Source of the DNA: Georgenia_A wangjunii
Lineage (GTDB): Bacteria > Actinomycetota > Actinomycetes > Actinomycetales > Actinomycetaceae
Reading direction: 5' to 3' (one strand)
Assembly (NCBI RefSeq): GCF_036421915.1
Contig: NZ_JAZGOM010000003.1
DNA: 64,000 bases
Shown here: positions 15,300-24,808 of the stretch, piece after piece
How the letters are laid out: each line of letters starts with the position of its first letter
Numbering within the stretch: position 1 is the stretch's first letter
Notes under the pieces: model-generated
Seen by the model: only the letters and a program-made list of their open reading frames with translations
What the model was told of the DNA's origin: nothing
The model's database searches: none
Position numbers and translations under genes: made by a program

Positions 15300-16319
15300 A
15301 TGAGCGACGAACGGCGCCTCGATGTGCTGCGCGCCATCGTGGAGGACTACGTCGAGACCCGCGAGCCCGTCGGCTCCCGGATGCTCGTCGAGCGCCACTC
15401 CCTCGGGGTCTCCCCGGCGACGATCCGCAACGACATGGCGGCGCTCGAGGAGGGCGGGTTCATCGCCCAGCCGCACACCTCGGCCGGCCGCGTGCCCACG
15501 GACAAGGGCTACCGCCTCTTCGTCGACCAGATCTCGACCCTCAAGCCGCTCTCCTCGCCGGAGCGCCGGGCGATCCAGCACCTGCTCGCCGACGCCGTCG
15601 ACCTCGACGACGTCGTCGAGCGCACCGTGCGGCTCCTCGCCCAGCTCACGCACCAGGTCGCCGTCGTGCAGTACCCCTCGCTGCGCCGCTCGGCCCTGCG
15701 TCACCTCGAACTCGTCCCGGTCTCGGACCGGCGCCTGCTCGTCGTCATCATCACCGACACCGGGCGCGTCGAGCAGCGCACCGTCGAGTCGGCCGCGCCC
15801 GTCGACCCGGCCGTCGTCGCCGAGCTGCGGGCGCGCCTCAACGCGATCTGCGCCGGCCGGCGCCTCTCCGCCGTCGTCGTGCCCCTCGCGGAGGTGCCCG
15901 AGCACTTCGCGCCGCCGCACCGCCCCCTCGTCAGCGCGATCATCGACGAGCTGACGGACACGCTGCGGATGGACGCGGAGGAGCGGATCGTCATGGCGGG
16001 CACGGCGAACCTCGCCCGCTCCGACGTCGACTTCACCCGGACGATCGGCCCGGTCCTCGAGGCGCTCGAGGAGCAGGTCGTCCTCCTCAAGCTCTTCTCC
16101 GAGATGGCCGACGACGACGTGAGCGTCCGCATCGGCCAGGAGAACCGGCACGAGGGGCTCTCGGAGACGTCGCTCGTCGCGGCGTCGTACGGTGGTGCGG
16201 CGGCGTCGGACTCGGTCGCCCAGCTCGGCATCATCGGACCCACCCGGATGGACTACCCCACGACGATGAGCGCGGTACGGGCCGTGAGCCGTTACCTCTC
16301 CCGCATCCTCGCCGGGTGA
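15300..16319 (+). CDS. hrcA: Heat-inducible transcription repressor HrcA
   Basis: Repressor of class I heat-shock genes, 339 aa, which binds CIRCE and is kept folded by GroEL. The N-terminal winged helix is RRLDVLRAIVEDYVETREPV then GVSPATIRNDMAALEEGGFI, and PHTSAGRVPTDKGYRLFVD is a family hallmark. The GAF-like core and the C-terminal IIGPTRMDYPTTMSAVRAVS are complete. ATG 15300 follows a strong GGAGGAGGA, and the CIRCE site immediately upstream confirms the assignment. dnaJ follows after ~64 bases on the same strand, the standard hrcA-dnaJ pair. Confidence 0.97.
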   Translation: MSDERRLDVLRAIVEDYVETREPVGSRMLVERHSLGVSPATIRNDMAALEEGGFIAQPHTSAGRVPTDKGYRLFVDQISTLKPLSSPERRAIQHLLADAVDLDDVVERTVRLLAQLTHQVAVVQYPSLRRSALRHLELVPVSDRRLLVVIITDTGRVEQRTVESAAPVDPAVVAELRARLNAICAGRRLSAVVVPLAEVPEHFAPPHRPLVSAIIDELTDTLRMDAEERIVMAGTANLARSDVDFTRTIGPVLEALEEQVVLLKLFSEMADDDVSVRIGQENRHEGLSETSLVAASYGGAAASDSVAQLGIIGPTRMDYPTTMSAVRAVSRYLSRILAG

Positions 16320-16383
16320 CGCACGCGCCCCGACGCCACCTCCGAGCGCCTGACGCTCACGCAGCCCAGCAGAAAGTGACTTG

Positions 16384-17511
16384 GTGAACGACTACTACGC
16401 GATCCTCGGTGTCTCCCGGCAGGCCAGCCAGGACGAGATCAAGAAGGCCTACCGCAAGCTCGCCCGCAAGCTGCACCCCGACGTCGCCGGCGAGGACGCG
16501 GGGGACCAGTTCAAGGAGGTCTCGCGCGCCTACGAGGTGCTCTCGAGCCCCGAGAAGCGCCAGCTCTACGACATGGGCGGCGAGTCGGCGCTCGGCGGCG
16601 GCAACGGCGGCGCGGGTGCGGGCTTCGGCTTCTCCGACATCTTCGAGACGTTCTTCGGCGCCGCCGCCGGCGGTGGCGCCGCCCGCGGGCCGGTCCCGCG
16701 CGGGCGCCGCGGGCAGGACGCCCTCGTGCCGCTCGAGATCGACCTGCACGACGCCGCGTTCGGCGCGGAGCGCGAGCTCCAGGTCGACACCGCCGTCCTG
16801 TGCGGGACGTGCGACGGCACGTGCACCCGGCCCGGCACGTCGCCGCGCACCTGCGAGGTCTGCGGCGGCCGCGGCTCGGTCCAGCGCGTCGCGCGCTCGT
16901 TCCTCGGCCAGGTCATGACCACCTCCCCGTGCTCCGCGTGCGGCGGCCACGGCACGACCATCCCGGACCCGTGCCCCGAGTGCTCCGGCGAGGGGCGCGT
17001 GCGCACCCGCCGCTCCATCCCGCTCAGCGTCCCGGCCGGCGTCGACGACGGCACGCGCATCAAGATGACCGGTGCCGGGGAGGTCGGCCCCGGCGGTGGT
17101 CCCGCCGGCGACCTCTACGTCGAGATCCGCGTCGAGCAGCATCCCGTCTTCGCCCGCCGCGGCGACGACCTCCACGCCCGCGTCGCCATCCCCATGACGG
17201 CCGCGGCCCTCGGCACCCGGCTCACCCTCGAGACGCTCGACGGCGTGCGGGAGGTCGACATCGCGCCCGGCACCCAGCCCGAGGAGGTCCTCACCCTGCG
17301 CAACCTCGGCATCGGGCACCTCCACACCGGCGGGCGCGGTGACCTCCTCGTCCACATCGACGTCGAGGTCCCGACCCGGCTCGACGACCGCCAGCGCGAC
17401 CTTCTCGCCGAGCTCGCCCAGGTGCGTGGCGAGGAGCGCGTCGACCCGGGGCTCACGCCCGCGTCCTCCGGCATGTTCTCCCGGCTCCGGGACAAGTTCG
17501 CCGGTCGATGA
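16384..17511 (+). CDS. dnaJ: Chaperone DnaJ (DnaJ2-type)
   Basis: Hsp40 co-chaperone of DnaK, 375 aa. The J domain (residues 1-68) has the KLHPDVAG motif, and a Gly-rich linker runs ~70-100. The zinc region (~140-205) has four CxxCxGxG-type repeats: CGTCDGTC (final Gly replaced by Cys), CEVCGGRG, CSACGGHG and CPECSGEG. The C-terminal substrate-binding domain ends MFSRLRDKF. I chose GTG 16384, which gives VNDYYAILGV, over the TTG one codon earlier. Its ATG-overlapped stop couples it to rsmE. This second-type dnaJ, paired with hrcA, is separate from the dnaK-operon dnaJ in actinobacteria. Confidence 0.95.
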   Translation: MNDYYAILGVSRQASQDEIKKAYRKLARKLHPDVAGEDAGDQFKEVSRAYEVLSSPEKRQLYDMGGESALGGGNGGAGAGFGFSDIFETFFGAAAGGGAARGPVPRGRRGQDALVPLEIDLHDAAFGAERELQVDTAVLCGTCDGTCTRPGTSPRTCEVCGGRGSVQRVARSFLGQVMTTSPCSACGGHGTTIPDPCPECSGEGRVRTRRSIPLSVPAGVDDGTRIKMTGAGEVGPGGGPAGDLYVEIRVEQHPVFARRGDDLHARVAIPMTAAALGTRLTLETLDGVREVDIAPGTQPEEVLTLRNLGIGHLHTGGRGDLLVHIDVEVPTRLDDRQRDLLAELAQVRGEERVDPGLTPASSGMFSRLRDKFAGR

Positions 17512-18305
17512 GCGCCCCGGTCTTCCTCGCGGAGCCCTCCGCGCTCGCCGGCGTCCACGCCGGCGGGAGCGTGGGCGTCCGCGGCCCGGAGGCCCGGCAC
17601 GCCGCGAGCGTGCGGCGCATGCGCGCCGGTGAGGTCCTCGACCTCGTCGACGGCGCGGGGACCCGCGTGCGCGGGACCGTCGCCTCGGCGTCCCCCGAGG
17701 AGCTCGTCGTCACGGTGACCGACGTCCACCACGAGCCGGCGTCCGTGCCCTGCCTCGTCCTCGTCCAGGCGCTCGCCAAGGGCGGCCGCGACGAGCAGGC
17801 CGTCGAGACGGCCACCGAGGCCGGTGCCGACGCCGTCGTGCCCTGGCAGTCGGAGCGGTGCGTCTCCGTGTGGGCGGGCAAGAAGGCCGACCGTGGACGC
17901 GAGCGCTGGGAGGCCGTCGCGCTCGCGGCCGCCAAGCAGTCACGCCGGGCGTGGGTGCCCGGCGTGCGCGAGCTCGTCGTCGGCCGCCGGCTCGTCAGCG
18001 ATGCCGCCGCCGTCGTCGACGCCGGGGGAGCGGTGCTCGTCCTCCACGAGGAGGCCAGCGTGCCCCTCGCCGACGCGGTCCTGCCCGCCGGCGCCCCGAG
18101 CGGCGGCGCCCCGAGCGAGGGCGCCCCCGCGCCGGAGGTGCTCGTCGTCGTCGGGCCGGAGGGCGGCCTCTCCCAGGACGAGGTGGACGCGCTCGCGGGC
18201 GTGGGCGCCCAGGTCGTCCGGCTCGGCCCGCACGTCCTGCGGACCTCGACCGCCGGCCCGCTGGCGCTCGCGCTCCTCGCGCAGCGCCTCGGGCGCTGGG
18301 GATGA
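17508..18305 (+). CDS. rsmE: 16S rRNA (uracil1498-N3)-methyltransferase
   Basis: SPOUT-class methyltransferase, 265 aa, that methylates U1498 of 16S rRNA. The N-terminal PUA-like part contains RGPEARHAASVRRMRAGE. The knot region has LVQALAKGGRDEQAVETATE, GADAVVPWQSERCV, VVGPEGGLSQDEVDAL and LRTSTAGPLALALL, the expected SAM-binding motifs. A short Gly/Pro insert (APSGGAPSEGAPAPE) from a small internal DNA repeat lies just before the knot. ATG overlaps the dnaJ stop (ATGA), and the SDR gene overlaps its stop in the same way. Confidence 0.95.
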   Translation: MSAPVFLAEPSALAGVHAGGSVGVRGPEARHAASVRRMRAGEVLDLVDGAGTRVRGTVASASPEELVVTVTDVHHEPASVPCLVLVQALAKGGRDEQAVETATEAGADAVVPWQSERCVSVWAGKKADRGRERWEAVALAAAKQSRRAWVPGVRELVVGRRLVSDAAAVVDAGGAVLVLHEEASVPLADAVLPAGAPSGGAPSEGAPAPEVLVVVGPEGGLSQDEVDALAGVGAQVVRLGPHVLRTSTAGPLALALLAQRLGRWG

Positions 18306-19228
18306 GCGACGTGGCACCGGACGCGCCCCCGCCCGCGGCTGCCCTGCCGCTGCGCGGGAGGACGGCGCTCGTCACCGGGGTCTCGCGCCGCCGCGGGATC
18401 GGGTACGCCGTGGCCGTCGAGCTCGCCTCCCTCGGGGCGGACGTGTTCATCCACCACTTCGGTCCCCACGACGCCGACCAGCCCTGGGGCGGTGACGACC
18501 TCGACGCGGTGCGGGCCGGCGTCGCGGCCTCCCTGCGTGCCGGCGCGCGGATGGGCGACGCATCGGCGGACCTGCAGGACCCGGCCGCCGTCGAGGCGCT
18601 CGTCGACGAGGCCGCCGCGCTGACGGGGCGGCTCGACATCCTTGTCTGCAACCACGCCCGGAGCGGCGGCGACGGCTCGATCCTCGACGTCACGCCCAAG
18701 TCCCTCGACGCGTTCTGGGCCACCAACACCCGCTCGACCCTCCTGCTGACCCGGCACTTCGCGCACCGGCGCGCCACGGGTGCAGGCGCCGCCGGCCCCG
18801 GGCGCGCGGGTGGCCCCGCGCGCCCGGGCGAGCGGCCCGCGCGAGCCGGAGTGGTCGACGAGCGCGGTGCCGGTCGCGTGTTCTGGATGACGTCGGGGCA
18901 GGGGGACGGGCCGATGCGCGGTGAGGTGGCCTACGCGGCGAGCAAGGCCGCCCTCGCCGGGGTGACCGCCACCGTGGCGGCGGAGCTCCTCGAGGTCGGC
19001 ATCGTGCTCAACACGATCAACCCGGGACCGGTCAGCACGGGCTACCTCGACCCGGGGACCACCGACCGCAGCCTCGACGAGCTCGAGGCGTGGCGCCGGG
19101 CCACCCCGTTCGGCCGGTGGGGGCGACCCGCGGACCCGGCGCGCCTCATCGGGTGGCTGGCGACGGACGACGGCGTGTGGGTGGTCGGACAGGTTCTCAC
19201 CACCGACGGCGGACTACGCCTGTCCTGA
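18302..19228 (+). CDS. Short-chain dehydrogenase/reductase
   Basis: Classical SDR of 308 aa. The NAD(P)-binding TGxxxGxG motif is TGVSRRRGIG (~23-32), the NAG-type motif is CNHARSGG, and the active-site pair is YAASK (~215) with Ser in WMTSGQ upstream. The family's PG motif is INPGPVSTGY and the C-terminal end is GQVLTTDGGLRL. Between the fourth strand and the active-site Ser lies a ~35-residue Gly/Pro/Arg-rich insert (ATGAGAAGPGRAGGPARPGE region) that looks like an unstructured loop expansion. The substrate is unknown. It is coupled to rsmE by a 4-bp overlap. Confidence 0.88.
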   Translation: MSDVAPDAPPPAAALPLRGRTALVTGVSRRRGIGYAVAVELASLGADVFIHHFGPHDADQPWGGDDLDAVRAGVAASLRAGARMGDASADLQDPAAVEALVDEAAALTGRLDILVCNHARSGGDGSILDVTPKSLDAFWATNTRSTLLLTRHFAHRRATGAGAAGPGRAGGPARPGERPARAGVVDERGAGRVFWMTSGQGDGPMRGEVAYAASKAALAGVTATVAAELLEVGIVLNTINPGPVSTGYLDPGTTDRSLDELEAWRRATPFGRWGRPADPARLIGWLATDDGVWVVGQVLTTDGGLRLS

Positions 19229-19336
19229 GCCTGCGCGGCAGGCGGCCGGCGCGCCACCGCGGCCGAGCCGGCCCGCCGGCGGCGCGTCCCGCGTCGCGCA
19301 CGCCGACGGCGGACCGGCGGTGTGACGCGCAGAACG

Positions 19337-19365
19337 CTGGCACGCCCCGCGTGCGCCGGTAGGAT
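19337..19365 (+). promoter_or_regulatory. Promoter of the phoH-ybeY-CNNM-era operon
   Basis: CTGGCA (19337-19342), 17 bases, then TAGGAT (19360-19365). The transcript would start near 19372, leaving a ~50-base leader with AGGAGGA (19390-19396). This placing also argues against an ATG at 19364 as the phoH start. Confidence 0.6.
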
Positions 19366-19420
19366 GGAGGCGTCTGACGTCACGTACCCAGGAGGACCAC
19401 GGGCCCCCGCGCCCACGCCC

Positions 19421-20469
<1,049 letters not shown>

Positions 20470-20473
<4 letters not shown>

Positions 20474-20922
20474 GCACCGAGGTCAGCAACGAGTCGGGCC
20501 ACGCCGTCGCGGAGGAGGAGTTCGCGGCCCTCGCGCGCTACGTCCTCGAGGAGATGCACGTCCACCCGCAGGCCGAGCTCTCGATCCTCTTCGTCACGAC
20601 GGACGTCATGTCCGAGCTCCACGAGCGGTGGATGGACGAGCCCGGCCCCACGGACGTCCTCTCCTTCCCCATGGACGAGATGCGCCCCGGGCGCGAGGGC
20701 GAGGAGCCCGCCCCCGGCACGCTCGGCGACATCGTCCTGTGCCCTGAGGTGGCGGCCGCCCAGGCCCGCACGGCCGGCCACTCGACCGCGGAGGAGCTGC
20801 TCCTCCTCACGACGCACGGGATCCTCCACCTCCTCGGCTACGACCACGCCGAGCCGGAGGAGGAGAAGGAGATGTTCGCGCTCCAGCGCCGGCTGCTCCT
20901 CACCTTCCTCGCGGGTCGGTGA
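20470..20922 (+). CDS. ybeY: Endoribonuclease YbeY, rRNA maturation factor
   Basis: Zinc-dependent endoribonuclease, 150 aa, needed for 16S rRNA 3'-end maturation and ribosome quality control. The metal motif HxxxHxxxxxH is HGILHLLGYDH near residue 117, and upstream are ELHERWMDEPGPTDVLSFPMDE and GDIVLCPEVAAAQA, all standard. It overlaps phoH (ATGA) and the CNNM gene (GTGA), which ties it to era through a four-gene operon devoted mainly to ribosome assembly. Confidence 0.97.
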
Positions 20923-22238
20923 CCGCGGCTGTGGACGGGCTGCTCCCCGACATACCCGAGTGGACCCTTCTCGTCATGGCCGGCGTCGCGCTCGTCGTCG
21001 GCGGCGTGCTCAGCGCGGGGGAGGCCGCCCTCGACCGCATCGGCCGCAGCGCGGTCGCGGACCTCGTCAGCGCGGGCCGCCCCCGCGCGGCACTCGTCGA
21101 GCGCCTCGTCCACGACCGGGCGGTCGTGCGGGCCACGACGGCGTTCGCGCGGGTGCTCGCCGAGATGTCCGCCGCCGTGTGCCTCACCCTCGCCGTCGCG
21201 GACCTCCTGCCCCAGTGGTGGCAGGTGCTCCTCGTGGCCGTGGGCGCCTCCGCGATCCTCCTCACCCTCGTCGTCGGCGTCAGCCCTCGTCGCCTGGGGC
21301 GACGGAACCCGGGCGGGGTGCTCCACGCCCTCGCCCCGCTCCTGCGGCTCCTCGCCGTCGTCGCCTCGCCGGTCGTCCGGGTGGGACGGGTCCTGCGGCC
21401 GGTCACCGAGCGCTCGCAGGCCGAGGCGCGCGAGGAGGCGGCCGAGGACCTGCGGGACATGGTCGACCGCGTGAGCCAGTCCGAGCAGTTCGCCCCGGAC
21501 GAGCGGGACATGCTCCAGTCCGTCTTCGAGCTCGGCACGACGCTCGTGCGCGAGGTCATGGTGCCGCGCCCGGACATGGTGACGATCGACGCGGACAAGT
21601 CCCTGAGCAAGGTGCTCTCGCTCTTCGTCCGCTCCGGGTACTCCCGGGTGCCCGTCGTCGGCGAGTCCGTCGACGACCTGCTCGGCGTCGTCTACCTCAA
21701 GGACGTCCTGCGGCGCACGCACCCGCGCCCCGCCGCCGGCGCGGAGCCGGTCGAGACCGTCATGCGCGAGGCGGTCTTCGTCCCCGAGACCCGCAACGTC
21801 GACGACCTCCTGCGCGAGATGCAGGCCGAGTCCTTCCACATCGCCATGGTCGTCGACGAGTACGGCGGCATCGCCGGCCTCGTGACGATCGAGGACCTCC
21901 TCGAGGAGCTCGTCGGCGAGATGACCGACGAGCACGACCGCGCCGAGCCCGAGGTCGAGCACCTCGAGGACGGCGTCGTGCGGGTCCCGGCCCGGATGCC
22001 CATCGACGAGCTCGGCGACCTCTTCGGTCTCGACCTCGACGACGACGACGTCGACTCCGCGGGCGGCCTGCTCGCCAAGGCGCTCGGCAAGGTGCCGATC
22101 CCGGGCGCGGAGGTGGACGTCCTCGGGCTCCACCTCGTGGCCGAGCGGGCGCAGGGCCGCCGGCGGCAGATCGCGACGCTCCTCGCCTGGCGTGCGCCGG
22201 ACGAGGCCATGGACGACGAGGAAGCGGTACGCGCATGA
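20919..22238 (+). CDS. CNNM/CorC-type membrane protein with CBS pair (hemolysin family)
   Basis: Protein of 439 aa. The N-terminal CNNM (DUF21) membrane domain spans ~1-190 with four hydrophobic segments. A CBS pair follows (MVPRPDMVTIDADKSLSKVL; FVPETRNVDDLLREMQ; the linking block is MVVDEYGGIAGLVTIEDLLEEL). The C-terminal CorC/HlyC domain is VVRVPARMPIDELGDLFGLD. Relatives mediate Mg2+ or Co2+ efflux; the old hemolysin label has little functional basis. GTG overlaps the ybeY stop by 4 bp and its stop overlaps era. The position between ybeY and era is conserved in many actinobacteria. Confidence 0.93.
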   Translation: MTAAVDGLLPDIPEWTLLVMAGVALVVGGVLSAGEAALDRIGRSAVADLVSAGRPRAALVERLVHDRAVVRATTAFARVLAEMSAAVCLTLAVADLLPQWWQVLLVAVGASAILLTLVVGVSPRRLGRRNPGGVLHALAPLLRLLAVVASPVVRVGRVLRPVTERSQAEAREEAAEDLRDMVDRVSQSEQFAPDERDMLQSVFELGTTLVREVMVPRPDMVTIDADKSLSKVLSLFVRSGYSRVPVVGESVDDLLGVVYLKDVLRRTHPRPAAGAEPVETVMREAVFVPETRNVDDLLREMQAESFHIAMVVDEYGGIAGLVTIEDLLEELVGEMTDEHDRAEPEVEHLEDGVVRVPARMPIDELGDLFGLDLDDDDVDSAGGLLAKALGKVPIPGAEVDVLGLHLVAERAQGRRRQIATLLAWRAPDEAMDDEEAVRA

Positions 22239-23179
22239 GCACGGACTTCGGCGGCATCGACGGCTACACCTGGCAGGAGGGCTTTCGGGCCGGCTTCGCC
22301 TGCCTCATCGGACGGCCCAACGCGGGCAAGTCCACCCTGACGAACGCGCTCGTCGGGCAGAAGGTGGCGATCACCTCCGGGCGGCCCCAGACCACCCGGC
22401 ACACGATCCGCGGGATCGTGCACCGCCCGGACGGCCAGCTCGTCCTCGTCGACACACCCGGCCTGCACCGGCCGCGGACGCTGCTGGGCCAGCGCCTCAA
22501 CGACCTCGTCCGCGAGACCCTCGGGGAGGTCGACGTCATCATCTTCTGCCTGCCGTCGGACGAGCGCATCGGCCCGGGCGACCGCTTCATCGCACGCCAG
22601 ATCGCCGACGCCCGGACCCCCGTCGTCGCCGTGGCGACGAAGTCGGACAAGGTGAGCCATGAGCGGCTCACCGAGCACCTCCTCGAGATCGATGCGCTCG
22701 GTGAGTGGGCGGACATCGTGCCCGTCTCGGCCACGCGGGACAAGCAGGTCGACGTCCTCACGGACGTCGTCCTCGGCCTCATGCCGACGTCACCGCCCCT
22801 GTACCCCGACGGCGAGCTCACGGACGAGCCCGAGAACGTCATGGTCGCCGAGCTCGTCCGCGAGGCCGCGCTCGAGGGCGTGCGCGACGAGCTGCCGCAC
22901 TCCCTCGCGGTCGTCGTCGAGGAGATCACCGAGCGGGAGCGCGCCGCCGACGACGCCCGGCCGGCGATGCTCGACGTGCGGGTCAACCTCTTCGTCGAGC
23001 GCGACTCGCAGAAGGCCATCGTCATCGGCAAGGGCGGGGCCCGGCTCCGCGCCGTCGGCACGGAGGCGCGCAAGGGGATCGAGGCTCTCCTCGGCACCCG
23101 GATCTACCTCGACCTGCGGGTCAAGGTCGCCAAGGACTGGCAGCGCGACCCCAAGCTCCTGCGCCGGCTCGGCTTCTGA
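22235..23179 (+). CDS. era: GTPase Era
   Basis: Ribosome-assembly GTPase, 314 aa, that binds the 3' end of 16S rRNA. G1 is GRPNAGKST, G2 contains RPQTTRHTIRGI, G3 is VDTPG and G4 is ATKSD. The KH domain has the RNA-binding loop VIGKGGARLRAVGTEARKGI followed by LRVKVAKDWQRDPKLLRRLGF. ATG is coupled to the CNNM stop (ATGA). It is the last gene of the phoH operon; 32 bases separate it from the next gene, which has its own -10-like box. Confidence 0.97.
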   Translation: MSTDFGGIDGYTWQEGFRAGFACLIGRPNAGKSTLTNALVGQKVAITSGRPQTTRHTIRGIVHRPDGQLVLVDTPGLHRPRTLLGQRLNDLVRETLGEVDVIIFCLPSDERIGPGDRFIARQIADARTPVVAVATKSDKVSHERLTEHLLEIDALGEWADIVPVSATRDKQVDVLTDVVLGLMPTSPPLYPDGELTDEPENVMVAELVREAALEGVRDELPHSLAVVVEEITERERAADDARPAMLDVRVNLFVERDSQKAIVIGKGGARLRAVGTEARKGIEALLGTRIYLDLRVKVAKDWQRDPKLLRRLGF

Positions 23180-23211
23180 GTGCCGCTGCGGGGAGGAACT
23201 AGCCTGGACCG

Positions 23212-24693
23212 GTGAGGTCCTGGAAAGCCGCGCTCACCATCGCGCTCGTGCTGCTCTTCGGCTTCGTCGGATCCATCGCCGGGCCGGGGTGGAACCCCGA
23301 GCCCCTCGCGCACACGATCGTCCCGGAGACCCGGGACGTGCGGATCGGGGGTGACGTCCCTACCGACCCCCCGGGCACGTACGAGGTGACGTCCGAGGTG
23401 GTCACCGTCGACCTCGACGGCGCCACGGTGGCCGCGACCGTGTACGGCCCCGACGGCGCGCCCGGCCAGCGCCCCGGGATCGTCTTCATGCACGGCGCGG
23501 GGACCGGCTCCCACCGCAACTTCTACGACCTCTCGACCGCGCTCGCCAGCGCCGGCGTCTTCACGATCGTGCCGGAGAAGCGCATGGACACGTACACGAC
23601 GCGCGAGCGGGACTACCGCGGGATGGCCGAGGACTACCTCCGCTCCTTCGAGGTGCTCGCCGGGTGGCCGGGGGTCGACCGCGCCCGCGTCGGCGTCTAC
23701 GGCGAGAGCGAGGGCGCCTTCGTCGCACCCGTGTCCGCCGTCCTCGACGACGACGTCGCCTTCGTCATCCTCGTCTCCGCGCCCGTCGTCACCCCGCGCG
23801 AGCAGGCGGCCTTCGCCGCGGACTCCTACCTGCGCAACCTCGGCGCCCCGGAGCAGCTCCTGCGGGCCGTCCCGCGCCTCGTCGGGAGCGAGATCCCCGG
23901 CGGCGGGTTCGCGTACGCCGACTTCGACCCGGGCCCCTACCAGCAGCTCATGACTCAGCCCGTCCTCATGGTGTACGGCACCGAGGACGCGTCCATGCCG
24001 ACGGTCCAGGGGCCGGAGGAGGTCATCTCCGACATCGCCGAGGCGGGGAACACCGGGTACACCGTGCGGTACTTCGCCGACGCCAACCATGGGATCCGGA
24101 TCGGCGGCGAGCTGGCCCCCGGCTTCGCCGAGGACGTCGCCCGGTGGGTCCAGGGCCTGCCGGAGACCGCCGACGCGCCGCCCCGCATCGCCGGTGCCCA
24201 GCCGATCCAGCACTTCCGGGCGGACCCCGTGGCGAGCCCGCGCTGGTACGCCTCGGGTGACATGCTCATCGTCTTGGTCGCCGTCGGGATCGGGCTCGTC
24301 GTCCTCGGCCCCTTGCTCTGGCTCGGCAGCCGCGTCGTGCGCCGCCCCGCCCGACCGCTGCCGGCGCCCCTCGCGCGCTGGTCCGCGGCGATGGGCATGG
24401 CGGTCCTCGCGGTGTGGGTGTTCTTCGCCGCCTACCTCCTCGCGGTGGCGGACCTCGCATTCAACTACGAGCGGAACCCGCTCGTCGTCCAGGGCGGCTG
24501 GCTCGGCATCCAGGCCCTCGCCGTCGGTGCGACCGCCCTCGCCGTGGCCTCCGCCAGCCGGTGGCGGCGCCTCGCCGACGAGGGCGCCGCCTTCGGTGCC
24601 GTCGGCCGCATCACGCTCGTCAGCGTGCACCTCGGGGCGCTCACCCTGCTCCTGCTCGCCGGCTACTGGGGCATCTTCCCCACCCTCATGTGA
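23212..24693 (+). CDS. Alpha/beta hydrolase with N-terminal anchor and C-terminal membrane domain
   Basis: Protein of 493 aa. An N-terminal hydrophobic helix (AALTIALVLLFGFVGSIAG) probably places the hydrolase outside the membrane. The hydrolase (~60-330) has FMHGAGTGSHRN, nucleophile Ser in GVYGESEGAF, acid Asp in VYGTEDASM and His in DANHGIRIGG. From ~345 on there are four hydrophobic helices (MLIVLVAVGIGLVVLGPLLWL and others). The substrate is unknown; esterase or peptidase activity on lipids or wall components is possible. GTG is 6 bases after TAGCCT (23200-23205), so it may be leaderless, although GGAGG lies 15 bases upstream. The fused C-terminal membrane region is less usual than the hydrolase. 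Confidence 0.82.
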   Translation: MRSWKAALTIALVLLFGFVGSIAGPGWNPEPLAHTIVPETRDVRIGGDVPTDPPGTYEVTSEVVTVDLDGATVAATVYGPDGAPGQRPGIVFMHGAGTGSHRNFYDLSTALASAGVFTIVPEKRMDTYTTRERDYRGMAEDYLRSFEVLAGWPGVDRARVGVYGESEGAFVAPVSAVLDDDVAFVILVSAPVVTPREQAAFAADSYLRNLGAPEQLLRAVPRLVGSEIPGGGFAYADFDPGPYQQLMTQPVLMVYGTEDASMPTVQGPEEVISDIAEAGNTGYTVRYFADANHGIRIGGELAPGFAEDVARWVQGLPETADAPPRIAGAQPIQHFRADPVASPRWYASGDMLIVLVAVGIGLVVLGPLLWLGSRVVRRPARPLPAPLARWSAAMGMAVLAVWVFFAAYLLAVADLAFNYERNPLVVQGGWLGIQALAVGATALAVASASRWRRLADEGAAFGAVGRITLVSVHLGALTLLLLAGYWGIFPTLM

Positions 24694-24770
24694 GCGGCGT
24701 CGTCCCCGTCCTCGCGGGGCTGGTCCGCCGCTGCGACCCGTGCCCGGCCAGTGGTCGCGCAGCAGCGCCG

Positions 24771-24776
24771 TAGGAT
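24771..24776 (+). promoter_or_regulatory. Putative -10 box for the type-VII-like locus
   Basis: TAGGAT, ~33 bases before the PP2C start codon, which also has a good ribosome-binding site (GGAGAGGGAG). No convincing -35 was found. It is the best candidate promoter for the phosphatase-FHA-kinase genes, which overlap or nearly abut up to 29739. Confidence 0.45.
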
Positions 24777-24808
24777 CCCCTGCGAGGTCGAAGGCGGAGA
24801 GGGAGCGG

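Noticed and set aside
19364..19420. Earlier ATG start for phoH
   Set aside because: The ATG at 19364 lies within the TAGGAT -10 box of the proposed promoter, and the extra residues are not family-like.
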